Source of the DNA: Flavobacteriia bacterium
GTDB taxonomy: Bacteria > Bacteroidota > Bacteroidia > Flavobacteriales_D > Crocinitomicaceae
Direction: 5' to 3'
DNA length: 40,809 bases
Assembly: GCA_947490145.1 (NCBI GenBank)
Contig: CANLGD010000021.1
Span: 1-40,809 of the forward strand
Shown: positions 8,826-17,363 of the stretch, piece after piece
Layout of the letters: each line of letters begins with the position of its first letter
How positions within the stretch are numbered: position 1 is the stretch's first letter
Position numbers and translations under genes: made by a program
Notes under the pieces: generated by a model
What the model was told of the DNA's origin: nothing
The model's input: only the letters and a program-made list of their open reading frames with translations
Databases searched by the model: none

Positions 8826-8833
8826 CAAATGTA
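8826..8833 (-). promoter_or_regulatory. Likely -7 box of the dehydrogenase gene
   Basis: TACATTTG on the minus strand fits TAnnTTTG exactly and lies 34 nt before the ATG at 8791. No clear TTG is visible at the expected distance upstream, so only the -7 element is supported. Confidence 0.5.
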
Positions 8834-8945
8834 GAAAATCTTTTTGTAAAAGGGGAATTAGTTTTAAGGATTTAACAAAATCGATTTAGAAGTTAAAAAT
8901 ATAACGAACTATACTTTCTAATAAAAATTTATGTTAACTTTAATC

Positions 8946-8978
8946 TTTACTTTTCTTTTTCCCCAAAAGAAAAGTAAA
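8946..8978. repeat. Perfect 14-bp inverted repeat (hairpin)
   Basis: Arms 8946-8959 and 8965-8978 (TTTACTTTTCTTTT and its complement) are perfectly complementary and are separated by five bases (tcccc). It lies in the 405-bp gene-free stretch 8792-9196, immediately before a larger foldback. With purine-only and pyrimidine-only arms it could be the end of a dispersed repeat. It could also act as a terminator-like hairpin in the plus direction, but no plus-strand gene ends here. Confidence 0.7.
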
Positions 8979-8992
8979 ACAAAAGAAAACTC

Positions 8993-9116
8993 GGCACTTA
9001 TTGTTAGTAAAAGCACGTCACTTGTCTATTTGCGACCATTTAGGTGATCTCCTTCAGAGCTTCCTAATTGTTCCCGCAATAGACTTCGCTTTGTTTTTCA
9101 CTAACAATTAGGTGCC
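8993..9116. repeat. Long imperfect foldback element, about 124 bp
   Basis: Nested complementary arms are visible. The outer pair is 8993-9008 with about 9100-9116 (GGCACTTATTGTTAGT against ACTAACAATTAGGTGCC, one extra base). The inner pair is 9024-9034 with 9075-9084 (GTCTATTTGCG against CGCAATAGAC). The apex is weaker. No reading frame or known RNA is recognised in it. Together with the neighbouring 14-bp hairpin it fills the space between the dehydrogenase promoter and the end of the efflux operon. It looks like a dispersed non-coding repeat, but a single window cannot show copy number. Confidence 0.65.
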
Positions 9117-9196
9117 ACAAATCAAAGTAAAATATATGAATCATGTTTTAGAAATTAAAATCTTTTTTTATTGATTTTAATTAAAAACCATTTATT

Positions 9197-10330
9197 TTAT
9201 TCTTCCAATGTTTTAGAAAAAAGTTCATAAGCTCCTTTGGAAACATATTTTTTACCAGATAATTGATTGATATTTTCAAAAGAAATTGCTGTAAATTCAT
9301 CATTTTTAGAAATCACGTTCACTTTAATTTTTTCATAAACAGCCGATTTACCATTATTTTTAAGCATCAAGAAAATATAATTTTCACCTTTATTTTCGAC
9401 AATTGATTCCGTTGGCAAAGAGAAATTTTTAATGGATTGAGTTTTAATGATAGCTTTAAAAAATGATCCTGGAATTAAAACCGAGTTTTCTTTGTTAAAA
9501 TGGCAATGAACTTTCACCGTTTTATCTTTGTCCAAATCATGACCAATTAAATATATTTTCCCGTAAACTGGATTTTCTATATTTGGAAAAATCATTTTGA
9601 CATTTTGCTCTTGTTTTAATTTATAAATATCCTTTTCATAGACAGAGATTTCAGCATGCGCATGCTTAGTATCAATTAATTCTAACAATTGATCCTGTGA
9701 ATTTACATAACTCCCCGTTTGAACATTTACTTTTGTCACAATTCCATCGAATGGTGCTCGAAGAATCACATTATTTTGCAAACCATTTTCACTCACATTT
9801 CCTAAATCTACACCAGCAAGTTTTAATTTACTTCGTAAACCAAGATTTTTAGCTTTTGAACTCAAATAATTTGATTTTGCCTGTTGGAAATTTTTCAAAC
9901 TTGTAGCTTCTTCTTTTGATAAAGTTTCTTGACGCTCAAATTCAGCTTTTAAATATTCCATATTGCTCAAATTTTCCAAATAATCTTGCTGCATCTGAAT
10001 AATTGAAGGATCTTCGATTTCAATTAATTTTTGACCTTTACGAACTTTCATTCCGTCAATAATGTCAATAGATTTTACAAATCCACCAAATTTTGCAGTG
10101 ATAATCGTTTTATTTTGAGGTGGAACCTCCACTTTGCCAAAAGCAAAAATTTCAGGTGAAAATTCTCTTTCCACTAAATCGGCATATTCAATTCCATTAA
10201 ACTGAATTTGTTGATTTGTTAAACTTAATTCTTTCGTTGCTTCTTCAGTCCCGTTTTCTGTAGCTTTTTCTCCACAAGATGTAATGCAAAGAAGAAAAAT
10301 AAGTGTGAATATTACTTTAACTAGTTTCAT
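9197..10330 (-). CDS. Efflux RND periplasmic adaptor lipoprotein (CusB/CzcB type)
   Basis: The 377-residue adaptor links the inner-membrane pump to the outer-membrane channel. It starts with a lipoprotein signal peptide ending ITSC (C19). A membrane-fusion fold follows: a beta/lipoyl half-motif (GGFVKSIDIIDGMKVRKGQKLIEIEDP, about 85-111, shown in parts), a helical hairpin (about 112-175) and the second lipoyl half (LRAPFDGIVTKVNVQTGSYV). The beta-barrel and membrane-proximal parts come last. It lacks the Met-rich N-terminal metal-binding stretch of E. coli CusB. It is the last gene of the efflux operon, 35 nt after the pump gene. Confidence 0.92.
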   Translation of the reverse strand: MKLVKVIFTLIFLLCITSCGEKATENGTEEATKELSLTNQQIQFNGIEYADLVEREFSPEIFAFGKVEVPPQNKTIITAKFGGFVKSIDIIDGMKVRKGQKLIEIEDPSIIQMQQDYLENLSNMEYLKAEFERQETLSKEEATSLKNFQQAKSNYLSSKAKNLGLRSKLKLAGVDLGNVSENGLQNNVILRAPFDGIVTKVNVQTGSYVNSQDQLLELIDTKHAHAEISVYEKDIYKLKQEQNVKMIFPNIENPVYGKIYLIGHDLDKDKTVKVHCHFNKENSVLIPGSFFKAIIKTQSIKNFSLPTESIVENKGENYIFLMLKNNGKSAVYEKIKVNVISKNDEFTAISFENINQLSGKKYVSKGAYELFSKTLEE

Positions 10331-10365
10331 TTTTTTATATTTTTAATTAAAATTTAATTTTTTCT

Positions 10366-13300
10366 TTAATTCTGCGTGATCAACCAATTCAAATAAATAA
10401 CTTGTTGATTTAATTCATTTACTAAATTCAAATATTGTTCTTCTGAATTTAAGATCAGTTGTTGCATATAAATCCATTCAATATTTGAGATGTCTCCATT
10501 TTGAAAAAGCAAACTTGTTTTTTTGTTAATTTCCTTGTTATTAGCTAAAATGCCATTTTCAAAATCGATTAAACTGTTTTTCAAAGAATTATATTTTTGA
10601 AGATTTTTCAAATATTCATTTTCTAACATCAACTTTTCTTGTTCAATTTTAAAATCAAGTTGCTTGTTTTCAATCGTTAAGGCTTCATTTTTTCGTTTTG
10701 TTGCAAGATTAAAAATCGGAATTGTTACACTTCCTTGAATTCCTTGAAAACGTTTGTTGCCGCTGAAATATTGATCTACGCCATTAACTTGTTGAATACC
10801 AATTAATGTTTGATTAAAATATCCCAAAGTTAAATCTGGATAAGAACGATTTCGATTTAATTTTTGCTGAATTGCATTTTGTTCTTGATTTATTTCAAGG
10901 GGCTTTAGCATCAAATGTTCAGAAAAATTTGGTGAATCAGCTAATAAAATCATTTTTGAATTTTCAATATCAATTTTTGGATTTACAAAAACCGCTTTTC
11001 CAAGAAATAAAGTTAAATTATATTGAGCGGAATTGAAATCTTCTATTTTTCGCTTTACTTTTTGTTGCAATTCATTTTTTTGATTTTTAAACAGCAAATA
11101 ATCAACTGGTTGAATATCACTTTGTTCATACTTCAATTTCATTTTCACCTCCATTAAACGAAATAATGAATCCTGCTCTTGCAATAAAATCAATTGTCTT
11201 GAAGCGTAAATAAGTGCTTGAAATGCAATTCTAACATTCAATTTTAATTCTGCTTCATTGATTAAATGTTCAAATTCAGCTTTTTGAGATTTTACAACTC
11301 CCAGTTTATTTTCTAAACCATAAATTGTCGGGTACGGAATCGACTGACTGATATTCAAATTATTATCTGTCTTATTTATCGAATTAAATTGTCCGTACAT
11401 AAACCCAACATTTGTTTTTGGAATTTCTTTATTTCCCTTAGATAAAATCAATTGTTTGGAAGATTCAAGACTTGAAGCAGCTAAATTTTTATTATTTTCA
11501 AGGGCAATTTTGATGCAATCTTCTACTTTTATATCTTGCGAAAAAGATGAAAAATTAAACCCAATCAATAAAAATAATATTGAAATTGCTTTCAAAGTAG
11601 GTTTTCTAATTTTCATTTTTCGTGCTGAATTTGAAAGTAAATACAAAATTGGAAGAATGAACAAGGTTAAAATTGTTGCAGAAATTAATCCTCCAATTAC
11701 AACAGTTGCCAAGGGTTTTTGAACTTCTGCTCCACTTCCATGAGAAATTGCCATTGGTAAAAAACCAAGCGATGCAACAAAAGCAGTCAGTAAAACTGGA
11801 CGTAGCCTTGATCTTGTTCCTCTAATAATTATTTTGTAGATATTGTTTTCACCAGAATCACTGATGGAATTAAATTCAGCAATCATTACAATTCCATTCA
11901 AAACGGCAACTCCAAAAAGTGCTATAAATCCAACTCCTGCAGAAATTGAAAAAGGCATATCACGAAACCAAAGAGCAAAAATTCCACCAATTGAAGCCAA
12001 AGGAATGGCTGTAAAAACCAAACTTGCTTGCTTTAATGATTTAAACGTTACATAAAGTAGGATGAAAATTAGCAATAAAGCAATAGGAACTGCAATCATC
12101 AAACGATTTCTTGCACTTTCCAAATTCTTGAAAGTTCCACCATAAGCAGTTGTATATCCAGCTTCAAAAACAACTTTTTTATCAATTGCAGCTTTTAATT
12201 CAGTAATAATACTTCCAACATCACGTCCACGAATGTTGAAACCTACGATAATTCTGCGTTTGGTATCATCACGTTGAATTTGACTAGGACCAATTTTATA
12301 GGCAACATCTGCAAGCAATTCAAGCGGAACTTGATTTCCATTAGAACTTGTAATAATCAAAGATTTTAAATCTTCAATGGAATTTCGAGCTGCAAAATCA
12401 TTTTTAATTACTAAATCAAAGCGCTTTTCTCCTTCGAAAATCAAACCTGCATTTTTTCCTGCAAAAGAGGTATTTATTACATCATTTACTTCTTGAATGG
12501 ATACATTGTAAAAAGCTAAATTCTCGTGATTAAAGGAAACAATTAATTCTGAAAGTCCTGTGACTTCTTCGACATATAAATCTTGAACACCTTTAATTTT
12601 TCCAGCTAGTTTCCCTATTTTTTTAGCATAAAAAGACAATTTATCCAAATCTTCACCATACACTTTCACAACAACATCTTGTTTTGCTCCAGTCATTAAT
12701 TCATTGAAACGCATTTGAATCGGTTGTTGAAAACCAAATTCAACACCTGAGAAGTAGGATTCTAATTTTAGCTGCATTTTTTCCGCCAGCTCTTCCTTAG
12801 TTTCAGCTGATGTCCATTCTTTTTTGTCTTTCAGAATAATCATCAAATCGGCTGCTTCCATAGGCATTGGATCTGTTGGGATTTCTGCCGAACCAATTTT
12901 TCCAATTACTTTTTTCACTTCTGGAAAATTATCTTTCAAAATTTTTGCAGCTTTTCCAGTTGTAGCAATCATTTTTGTTAAGCTTGATCCAGGAGGTAAC
13001 CTTGTTTCAACCGCAAAATCACCTTCATCTAAAGTCGGAATAAATTCAGAACCTAAATTCATAAAAATAAGAATACTGATTACGAAAATCGAAAGCAAAC
13101 CTATCAAAACAACTTTTTGATGTCTGACAGTTGAAATCAAGGCAGGCATAAATTTACGAGAAATAAAACGAATTATTTTATCACTGATATTAAGTTTATT
13201 TTTAACATTTTTGCTTAAAAATAATGCTGAAATCATTGGAATGTAGGTCAAAGACAAAATAAAAGCTCCCAAAATTGCAAATAAAACTGTTTCAGCCATT

Positions 13301-14724
13301 GGTTTAAACATTTTTCCTTCAACTCCAATCAATGTTAGTAAAGGCAAATAAACAACAAGGATTACTAGTTGTCCAAAAACTGCGCTTTTACTGAATTTTG
13401 AAGCAGAAAAAATCACTACTTCGTTCATTTCATTTTGAGAATACTTTCTAGCTCCTTTGATATGAATGATGTGTAAAGTTGCTTCAACAATAATCACCGA
13501 GCCGTCAACAATTAAACCAAAATCAATTGCGCCCAAACTCATTAAATTCCCGGAAACTCCAAAAATATTCATCATTGAAATAGCGAAAAGCATCGCAAGT
13601 GGAATAATAGAGGCAACAATTAAACCTGCTCTTAAATTTCCAAGTAATAAAACCAACACAAAAATGACAATTAATGCGCCTTCTGTTAAATTTGTACTAA
13701 CAGTAGAAATAGCATTATTTACCAATTTTGTTCGATCTAAATATGGTTCAATTGAAACACCTTTTGGCAGCGAAGCCGTTATTTCTTCGATTTTCGCTTT
13801 CACATTTCCAATTACTTCAGAAGAATTTGACCCTTTTAACATTAAAACGATTCCTCCAACTGCTTCACCTTTATCTCCGTTTGTCAAAGCTCCGTATCTC
13901 AAAGCAGAACCAAATTCAACTTTCGCAATGTCTCCAATTAAAATTGGAATTCCATTTTCATTTTCCTTAATTTTTATCGATTCAATATCATGTTTTGATT
14001 TCAATAAACCTTGTGTTCGAATAAACGTGGAAGTGTTGTCTTTTTCAATGTAACCTCCGCCGCTGTTTTCGTTATTTTCATTTACCGCCTTGTAGACATC
14101 GCTAACAGAAATAGATAATCTCTTTAATTCCAAAGGATTAATTCTAATTTCATATTGCTTTAAATTTCCACCAAAACTGCTGATGTCGGCAACACCTTTT
14201 AAACCTAACAATTGACGGCGAATCATCCAATCTTGAATAGTTCTTAATTCTGCAGCATCAAATTTCTTTTCGTAACCTTTTTTAGGAACGAGAATGTATT
14301 GATAAATTTCGCCTAAACCTGAACTAAGAGGAGCTAAACTTGGTTCACCTAAATGACTTGGAATTTGACTTTTTGCCTCGATTAATCGTTCTCCGACTTG
14401 TTGTCGAGCCCAATAAATATCTGTTTTCTCCGTAAAAACGATTGTTACAACACTTAAACCAAAACGACTAAACGAACGAATTTGTTCCACGTTAGGAATA
14501 GTCGCCATTGTTTGTTCAATAGGAAAAGTGACAAACTTTTCTAAATCTTCCGCTCCAGTTGAAGGAGAAGTTGTAAGAATTTGAACCTGATTATCAGTGA
14601 TGTCAGGAACAGCATCAATTGGCAATTGATTCAGAGAATAAACTCCCCAAAAAATCAAAGCAATGGTCAAAAGAGCAACAAATAATTTATTGTTGACAGA
14701 CCAATTTATTATTTTATTAAACAT
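10366..14724 (-). CDS. Heavy-metal RND efflux pump fused to a TolC-like outer-membrane factor
   Basis: This 1452-residue product joins two proteins. Residues 1 to about 1035 are a complete CzcA/CusA-family pump with 12 membrane segments and two large periplasmic loops. Its helix-4 signature DFGLIVDGSVIIVE (D401, D407, E414) follows the DFGx3DG pattern described for divalent-cation pumps rather than the AxG..DA pattern of Cu/Ag pumps such as CusA. From 1037 a sequence MKIRKPTLKAISILFLLIGF followed by NFSSFSQ looks like a Sec signal peptide with its own Met (ATG at 11616). Residues about 1063-1452 are a TolC-type outer-membrane efflux protein with long coiled-coil helices. Fused pumps of this type are known in Bacteroidota. 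The operon also has the adaptor and a small leader protein. Confidence 0.93.
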   Translation of the reverse strand: MFNKIINWSVNNKLFVALLTIALIFWGVYSLNQLPIDAVPDITDNQVQILTTSPSTGAEDLEKFVTFPIEQTMATIPNVEQIRSFSRFGLSVVTIVFTEKTDIYWARQQVGERLIEAKSQIPSHLGEPSLAPLSSGLGEIYQYILVPKKGYEKKFDAAELRTIQDWMIRRQLLGLKGVADISSFGGNLKQYEIRINPLELKRLSISVSDVYKAVNENNENSGGGYIEKDNTSTFIRTQGLLKSKHDIESIKIKENENGIPILIGDIAKVEFGSALRYGALTNGDKGEAVGGIVLMLKGSNSSEVIGNVKAKIEEITASLPKGVSIEPYLDRTKLVNNAISTVSTNLTEGALIVIFVLVLLLGNLRAGLIVASIIPLAMLFAISMMNIFGVSGNLMSLGAIDFGLIVDGSVIIVEATLHIIHIKGARKYSQNEMNEVVIFSASKFSKSAVFGQLVILVVYLPLLTLIGVEGKMFKPMAETVLFAILGAFILSLTYIPMISALFLSKNVKNKLNISDKIIRFISRKFMPALISTVRHQKVVLIGLLSIFVISILIFMNLGSEFIPTLDEGDFAVETRLPPGSSLTKMIATTGKAAKILKDNFPEVKKVIGKIGSAEIPTDPMPMEAADLMIILKDKKEWTSAETKEELAEKMQLKLESYFSGVEFGFQQPIQMRFNELMTGAKQDVVVKVYGEDLDKLSFYAKKIGKLAGKIKGVQDLYVEEVTGLSELIVSFNHENLAFYNVSIQEVNDVINTSFAGKNAGLIFEGEKRFDLVIKNDFAARNSIEDLKSLIITSSNGNQVPLELLADVAYKIGPSQIQRDDTKRRIIVGFNIRGRDVGSIITELKAAIDKKVVFEAGYTTAYGGTFKNLESARNRLMIAVPIALLLIFILLYVTFKSLKQASLVFTAIPLASIGGIFALWFRDMPFSISAGVGFIALFGVAVLNGIVMIAEFNSISDSGENNIYKIIIRGTRSRLRPVLLTAFVASLGFLPMAISHGSGAEVQKPLATVVIGGLISATILTLFILPILYLLSNSARKMKIRKPTLKAISILFLLIGFNFSSFSQDIKVEDCIKIALENNKNLAASSLESSKQLILSKGNKEIPKTNVGFMYGQFNSINKTDNNLNISQSIPYPTIYGLENKLGVVKSQKAEFEHLINEAELKLNVRIAFQALIYASRQLILLQEQDSLFRLMEVKMKLKYEQSDIQPVDYLLFKNQKNELQQKVKRKIEDFNSAQYNLTLFLGKAVFVNPKIDIENSKMILLADSPNFSEHLMLKPLEINQEQNAIQQKLNRNRSYPDLTLGYFNQTLIGIQQVNGVDQYFSGNKRFQGIQGSVTIPIFNLATKRKNEALTIENKQLDFKIEQEKLMLENEYLKNLQKYNSLKNSLIDFENGILANNKEINKKTSLLFQNGDISNIEWIYMQQLILNSEEQYLNLVNELNQQVIYLNWLITQN

Positions 14725-14784
14725 AAATTGAATATTATAATTTATACTTTTTTAGAAACTCTAACAGGATCTAAGTGCGTCAAA

Positions 14785-15174
14785 CTATACTATTTGAGGA
14801 GGATTCCAAATGGAAAATAATCTTTTTGAATCAAGAAAACTTGGCTCAGAAAAATAATGTTTTTGGGAGTAAATCAACTTAGTTTCAACAAAAATGGGCA
14901 AAATTTTAACTTCATGTAAAGTTAAATGCAAAGAATTTGTGTTGATTGTTTTAAATGGCAAGTCCTTGTGTTCTTTATCATTTTTATCAGAATCATTTGA
15001 ATAATGTTCTTTCAAAAAAGCAATAAAACCATCAAATGAATTTCCATTTTTTTTATGATGGATGGTGAAATGATGAATCATTTTTCCCACTTTCAAATAT
15101 TGCGCACCTTGCATGTTGGGCGCTAGCGACATCAATGAAAAAATGAAAACAAATAAAATGACACTATATTTCAC
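14785..15174 (-). CDS. Small His-rich exported protein at the head of the efflux operon
   Basis: The 129-residue product starts at GTG (15174); an in-frame TAA lies four codons upstream, so this is the first possible start. Residues 1-23 form a signal peptide (ILFVFIFSLMSLAPNMQGAQ). The mature part is rich in His and Lys (MIHHFTIHHKKN, KNDKEHKD) and ends in IWNPPQIV. Small exported proteins with a similar tryptophan-proline C-terminus commonly precede metal efflux genes in Bacteroidota, to my knowledge. No enzymatic domain is recognised. A periplasmic metal-binding or sensing role is inference from composition and position, 60 nt before the pump gene. Confidence 0.7.
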   Translation of the reverse strand: MKYSVILFVFIFSLMSLAPNMQGAQYLKVGKMIHHFTIHHKKNGNSFDGFIAFLKEHYSNDSDKNDKEHKDLPFKTINTNSLHLTLHEVKILPIFVETKLIYSQKHYFSEPSFLDSKRLFSIWNPPQIV

Positions 15175-15178
15175 AGGG

Positions 15179-15192
15179 TAAAGTTAACTTTA
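15179..15192. promoter_or_regulatory. 14-bp perfect palindrome, candidate operator
   Basis: TAAAGTTAACTTTA is a perfect palindrome in the divergent space between the efflux operon and bioA, 4 nt before the GTG start. Each half also resembles a -7 box (TAACTTTA). It could be a regulator site or a chance AT-rich palindrome. Confidence 0.3.
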
Positions 15193-15310
15193 ATTATTGA
15201 AGTAAATATTATTGATAGTGAAATTTTGTTAAAACAAGCTTTTTATTGGACTTTTTGGCGATAAGATAAATAAAATGAACAACAATTTTTATCTTTACGA
15301 AAAAATTCTT

Positions 15311-16597
15311 ATGTCTCAGCTTTTAGATTTAGATAAAAAACACGTTTGGCATCCTTTTACCCAAATGTTTACAGAAAAAGAACCTTTAGCTATTGTCGCT
15401 GCGAAAGATACGACTCTAATTGCCGAAGACGGAAAAACCTACTTGGATTGTAATTCATCATGGTGGGTAAATACGCATGGCCATGGAAATGAATATTTAA
15501 AACAAGCTTTAATAGATCAATTTGAGGTCTTGGATCATGTTATTTTTGCAGGAGTTACGCATCCGAAAGCAGCGGAGTTAGCTACAAGAATCGCGTCTAT
15601 AATGCCTTCTGATTTAGAAAAAGTTTTTTTTTCAGATAATGGTTCAACAGCCGTAGAGGTTGCTTTAAAAATGGCCTTACAATATTGGCACAACAAAAAA
15701 GAGCCAAAAAGTAGAATTTTAGCTTTAGAAGGATCTTACCATGGTGATACTTTTGGAGCGATGTCTGTGAGTCAAAGAGGAGTATTTTTTGAAGCCTTTG
15801 AACACTTGTTATTTCATGTCGATTTCATTGATTTTCCTAGTTTGGAAAAGGAAGATAATTGTTTAAAGCAAGCAGAAATATTATTTCAATCAAACGAATT
15901 TGCAGCAGTAATTTTAGAACCATTGGTTCAAGGCTCAGCAGGAATGCGCATGTACAGACCCGAATTCTTAAAACAGATTACTGTACTTGCAAAAAAACAC
16001 AATGTGTTGGTAATTTTTGATGAAATCATGACAGGTTGGGGAAGAACAGGAAAACTTTTTGCTATGAATTACATTCAAGAACAAGCAGATATTGTCTGCA
16101 TTTCAAAAGGTTTAACGGGTGGAGTTTTACCCCTTGGATTAACAGTTGCAACAACTAAAATATTTGATGCCTTTTTAGCTCCTGAAAAAATAAAAGCGTT
16201 ACTTCATGGTCATTCTTACACAGCAAATTCATTAGCTTGTGCTGTTGCTTGTGCGAATTTAGATTTAATTGAGAACGAACAATTTTTCGATGATATTGAC
16301 AGAATTTCTGCCAAACACACACAGTTTTTTCATGAAATTAAAGGCAATGAAAAATTATCCGATGTAAGACAATGTGGAACTATTATTGCATTGGAAATTA
16401 AAGTTGAAAATCAAAATTATTTCTCCAATATTCGAGATATTGCTTATGATTTTTTCTTAGAAAATGGATTGTTAATTAGACCTTTAGGAAATGTGATTTT
16501 TCTAAATCCGCCTTATTGCACAACAAATGAGGAATTGGATTATATGTACCAAAAAATTAAAGAATTTTTAAATGAATTCATAATTCATAACTCATAA
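15311..16597 (+). CDS. bioA: Adenosylmethionine--8-amino-7-oxononanoate aminotransferase
   Basis: BioA makes 7,8-diaminononanoate from 8-amino-7-oxononanoate with S-adenosylmethionine as amino donor, a PLP step in biotin synthesis. The ATG at 15311 (MSQLLDLDKKHVWHPFTQM) gives 428 residues. The open frame extends to 15275, but the family starts at this KxHxWHPFTQ block. A TATCTTTA box (15290-15297) would also place transcription after 15275. Family marks: SSWWVNTHGHG, EGSYHGDTFGAMSVS, IFDEIMTGWGRTGK, and the PLP lysine K266 in ISKGLTGGVLPLG. No other biotin genes are nearby. Confidence 0.95.
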   Translation: MSQLLDLDKKHVWHPFTQMFTEKEPLAIVAAKDTTLIAEDGKTYLDCNSSWWVNTHGHGNEYLKQALIDQFEVLDHVIFAGVTHPKAAELATRIASIMPSDLEKVFFSDNGSTAVEVALKMALQYWHNKKEPKSRILALEGSYHGDTFGAMSVSQRGVFFEAFEHLLFHVDFIDFPSLEKEDNCLKQAEILFQSNEFAAVILEPLVQGSAGMRMYRPEFLKQITVLAKKHNVLVIFDEIMTGWGRTGKLFAMNYIQEQADIVCISKGLTGGVLPLGLTVATTKIFDAFLAPEKIKALLHGHSYTANSLACAVACANLDLIENEQFFDDIDRISAKHTQFFHEIKGNEKLSDVRQCGTIIALEIKVENQNYFSNIRDIAYDFFLENGLLIRPLGNVIFLNPPYCTTNEELDYMYQKIKEFLNEFIIHNS

Positions 16598-16790
16598 CTT
16601 TTTTCAGTTCCCATTATCGTTAAAAATCCAAGATATTACATTTGTTGATAAAGTAAAATTTTTCATATCATTTGATTTAAGTTTATAATGCAAAACTACA
16701 GCATGAATTTCAAGCAAAACAAAAAATAACTTTAAAGGTTTATTTCGTTTATTATACTGTTGTTAAATTTCTGTTAAATGAATTTTAAGA

Positions 16791-17293
16791 GTGAAAAATG
16801 AAAAATAAAGAATGAAAAATAAAGTTTTTATCGATATAATATTTTGTATTTCAAATAATTTTCATTTCAAAACTAAACCTAAAATGAATGAAAATTATTT
16901 AAAATCCAAAAGTTATTCTTTTGTTCTTGATTCCATTAATTTATTCAAAGTACTGAATTCAAAAAAAGAATATATCATGAGTAAGCAATTACTGCGTTCA
17001 GTTATATCAATCGGAGCAAATATTAGAGAAGCAAAACAATGCTCAAAGCTTAGTTGATTTTATCCATAAATTATCTTTATCTATAAAAGAATGCAATGAA
17101 TCGCCATATTGGTTAGAATTATTAAATAATTCAAAATATATCGATGAAGAAACTTTTAAACCAATGTATTCCGAATCTCAAGAAATATCTAGAAAGCTGT
17201 CAAGTAGTATAATAACATCAAAAACAAAACTTAACAAAAGTAAAATTTTATAATTACTTCATTTTCATTTCTTAACTTTTCATTCCTCATTTT
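16791..17293. repeat. Inverted AT-rich repeats flanking the S23 pseudogene
   Basis: 16791-16824 (GTGAAAAATGAAAAATAAAG and onward) is similar to the reverse complement of 17257-17293, with scattered mismatches. Both are made of short units of the GAATGAAAAAT type. They bracket the four-helix-bundle pseudogene, so the whole about 500-bp block looks like a cassette. A third similar stretch occurs at 35662-35688. The 290 bases from bioA to this point hold no gene I can support. Confidence 0.5.
16884..17253 (+). pseudogene. Four-helix-bundle (S23 / 23S rRNA IVP family) protein, frameshifted
   Basis: From the ATG at 16884 the frame encodes MNENYLKSKSYSFVLDSINL and continues through RSVISIGANIREAKQ, the typical first half of the S23/four-helix-bundle family. 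It then runs into a stop at 17055. Another frame immediately continues with NAQSLVDFIHKLSLSIKECN and ESPYWLELL, the typical second half, ending at 17253. Removing one A from the AAAA near 17035 would join the halves into a protein of about 122 residues (EANNAQSLVDFIHK). Family members are small helical proteins found inside 23S rRNA genes or between genes, with no settled function. A sequencing error in the A-run would give the same picture. Confidence 0.75.
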
Positions 17294-17363
17294 AAAATAT
17301 TTCTTTTTAAATAAAAAAACTTATTTTTACAGAAACTAAAACTTAATAAATTGACTAAATAAT

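Noticed and set aside
13466-14053. 195-codon open frame on the plus strand inside the pump gene
   Set aside because: It lies antisense to a strongly conserved RND gene and its protein has no recognisable features; it is a shadow of the real frame.
16812-16883. Earlier start for the S23 gene
   Set aside because: The upstream residues are encoded by the AT-rich repeat and do not resemble the family N-terminus, which starts at the 16884 ATG.
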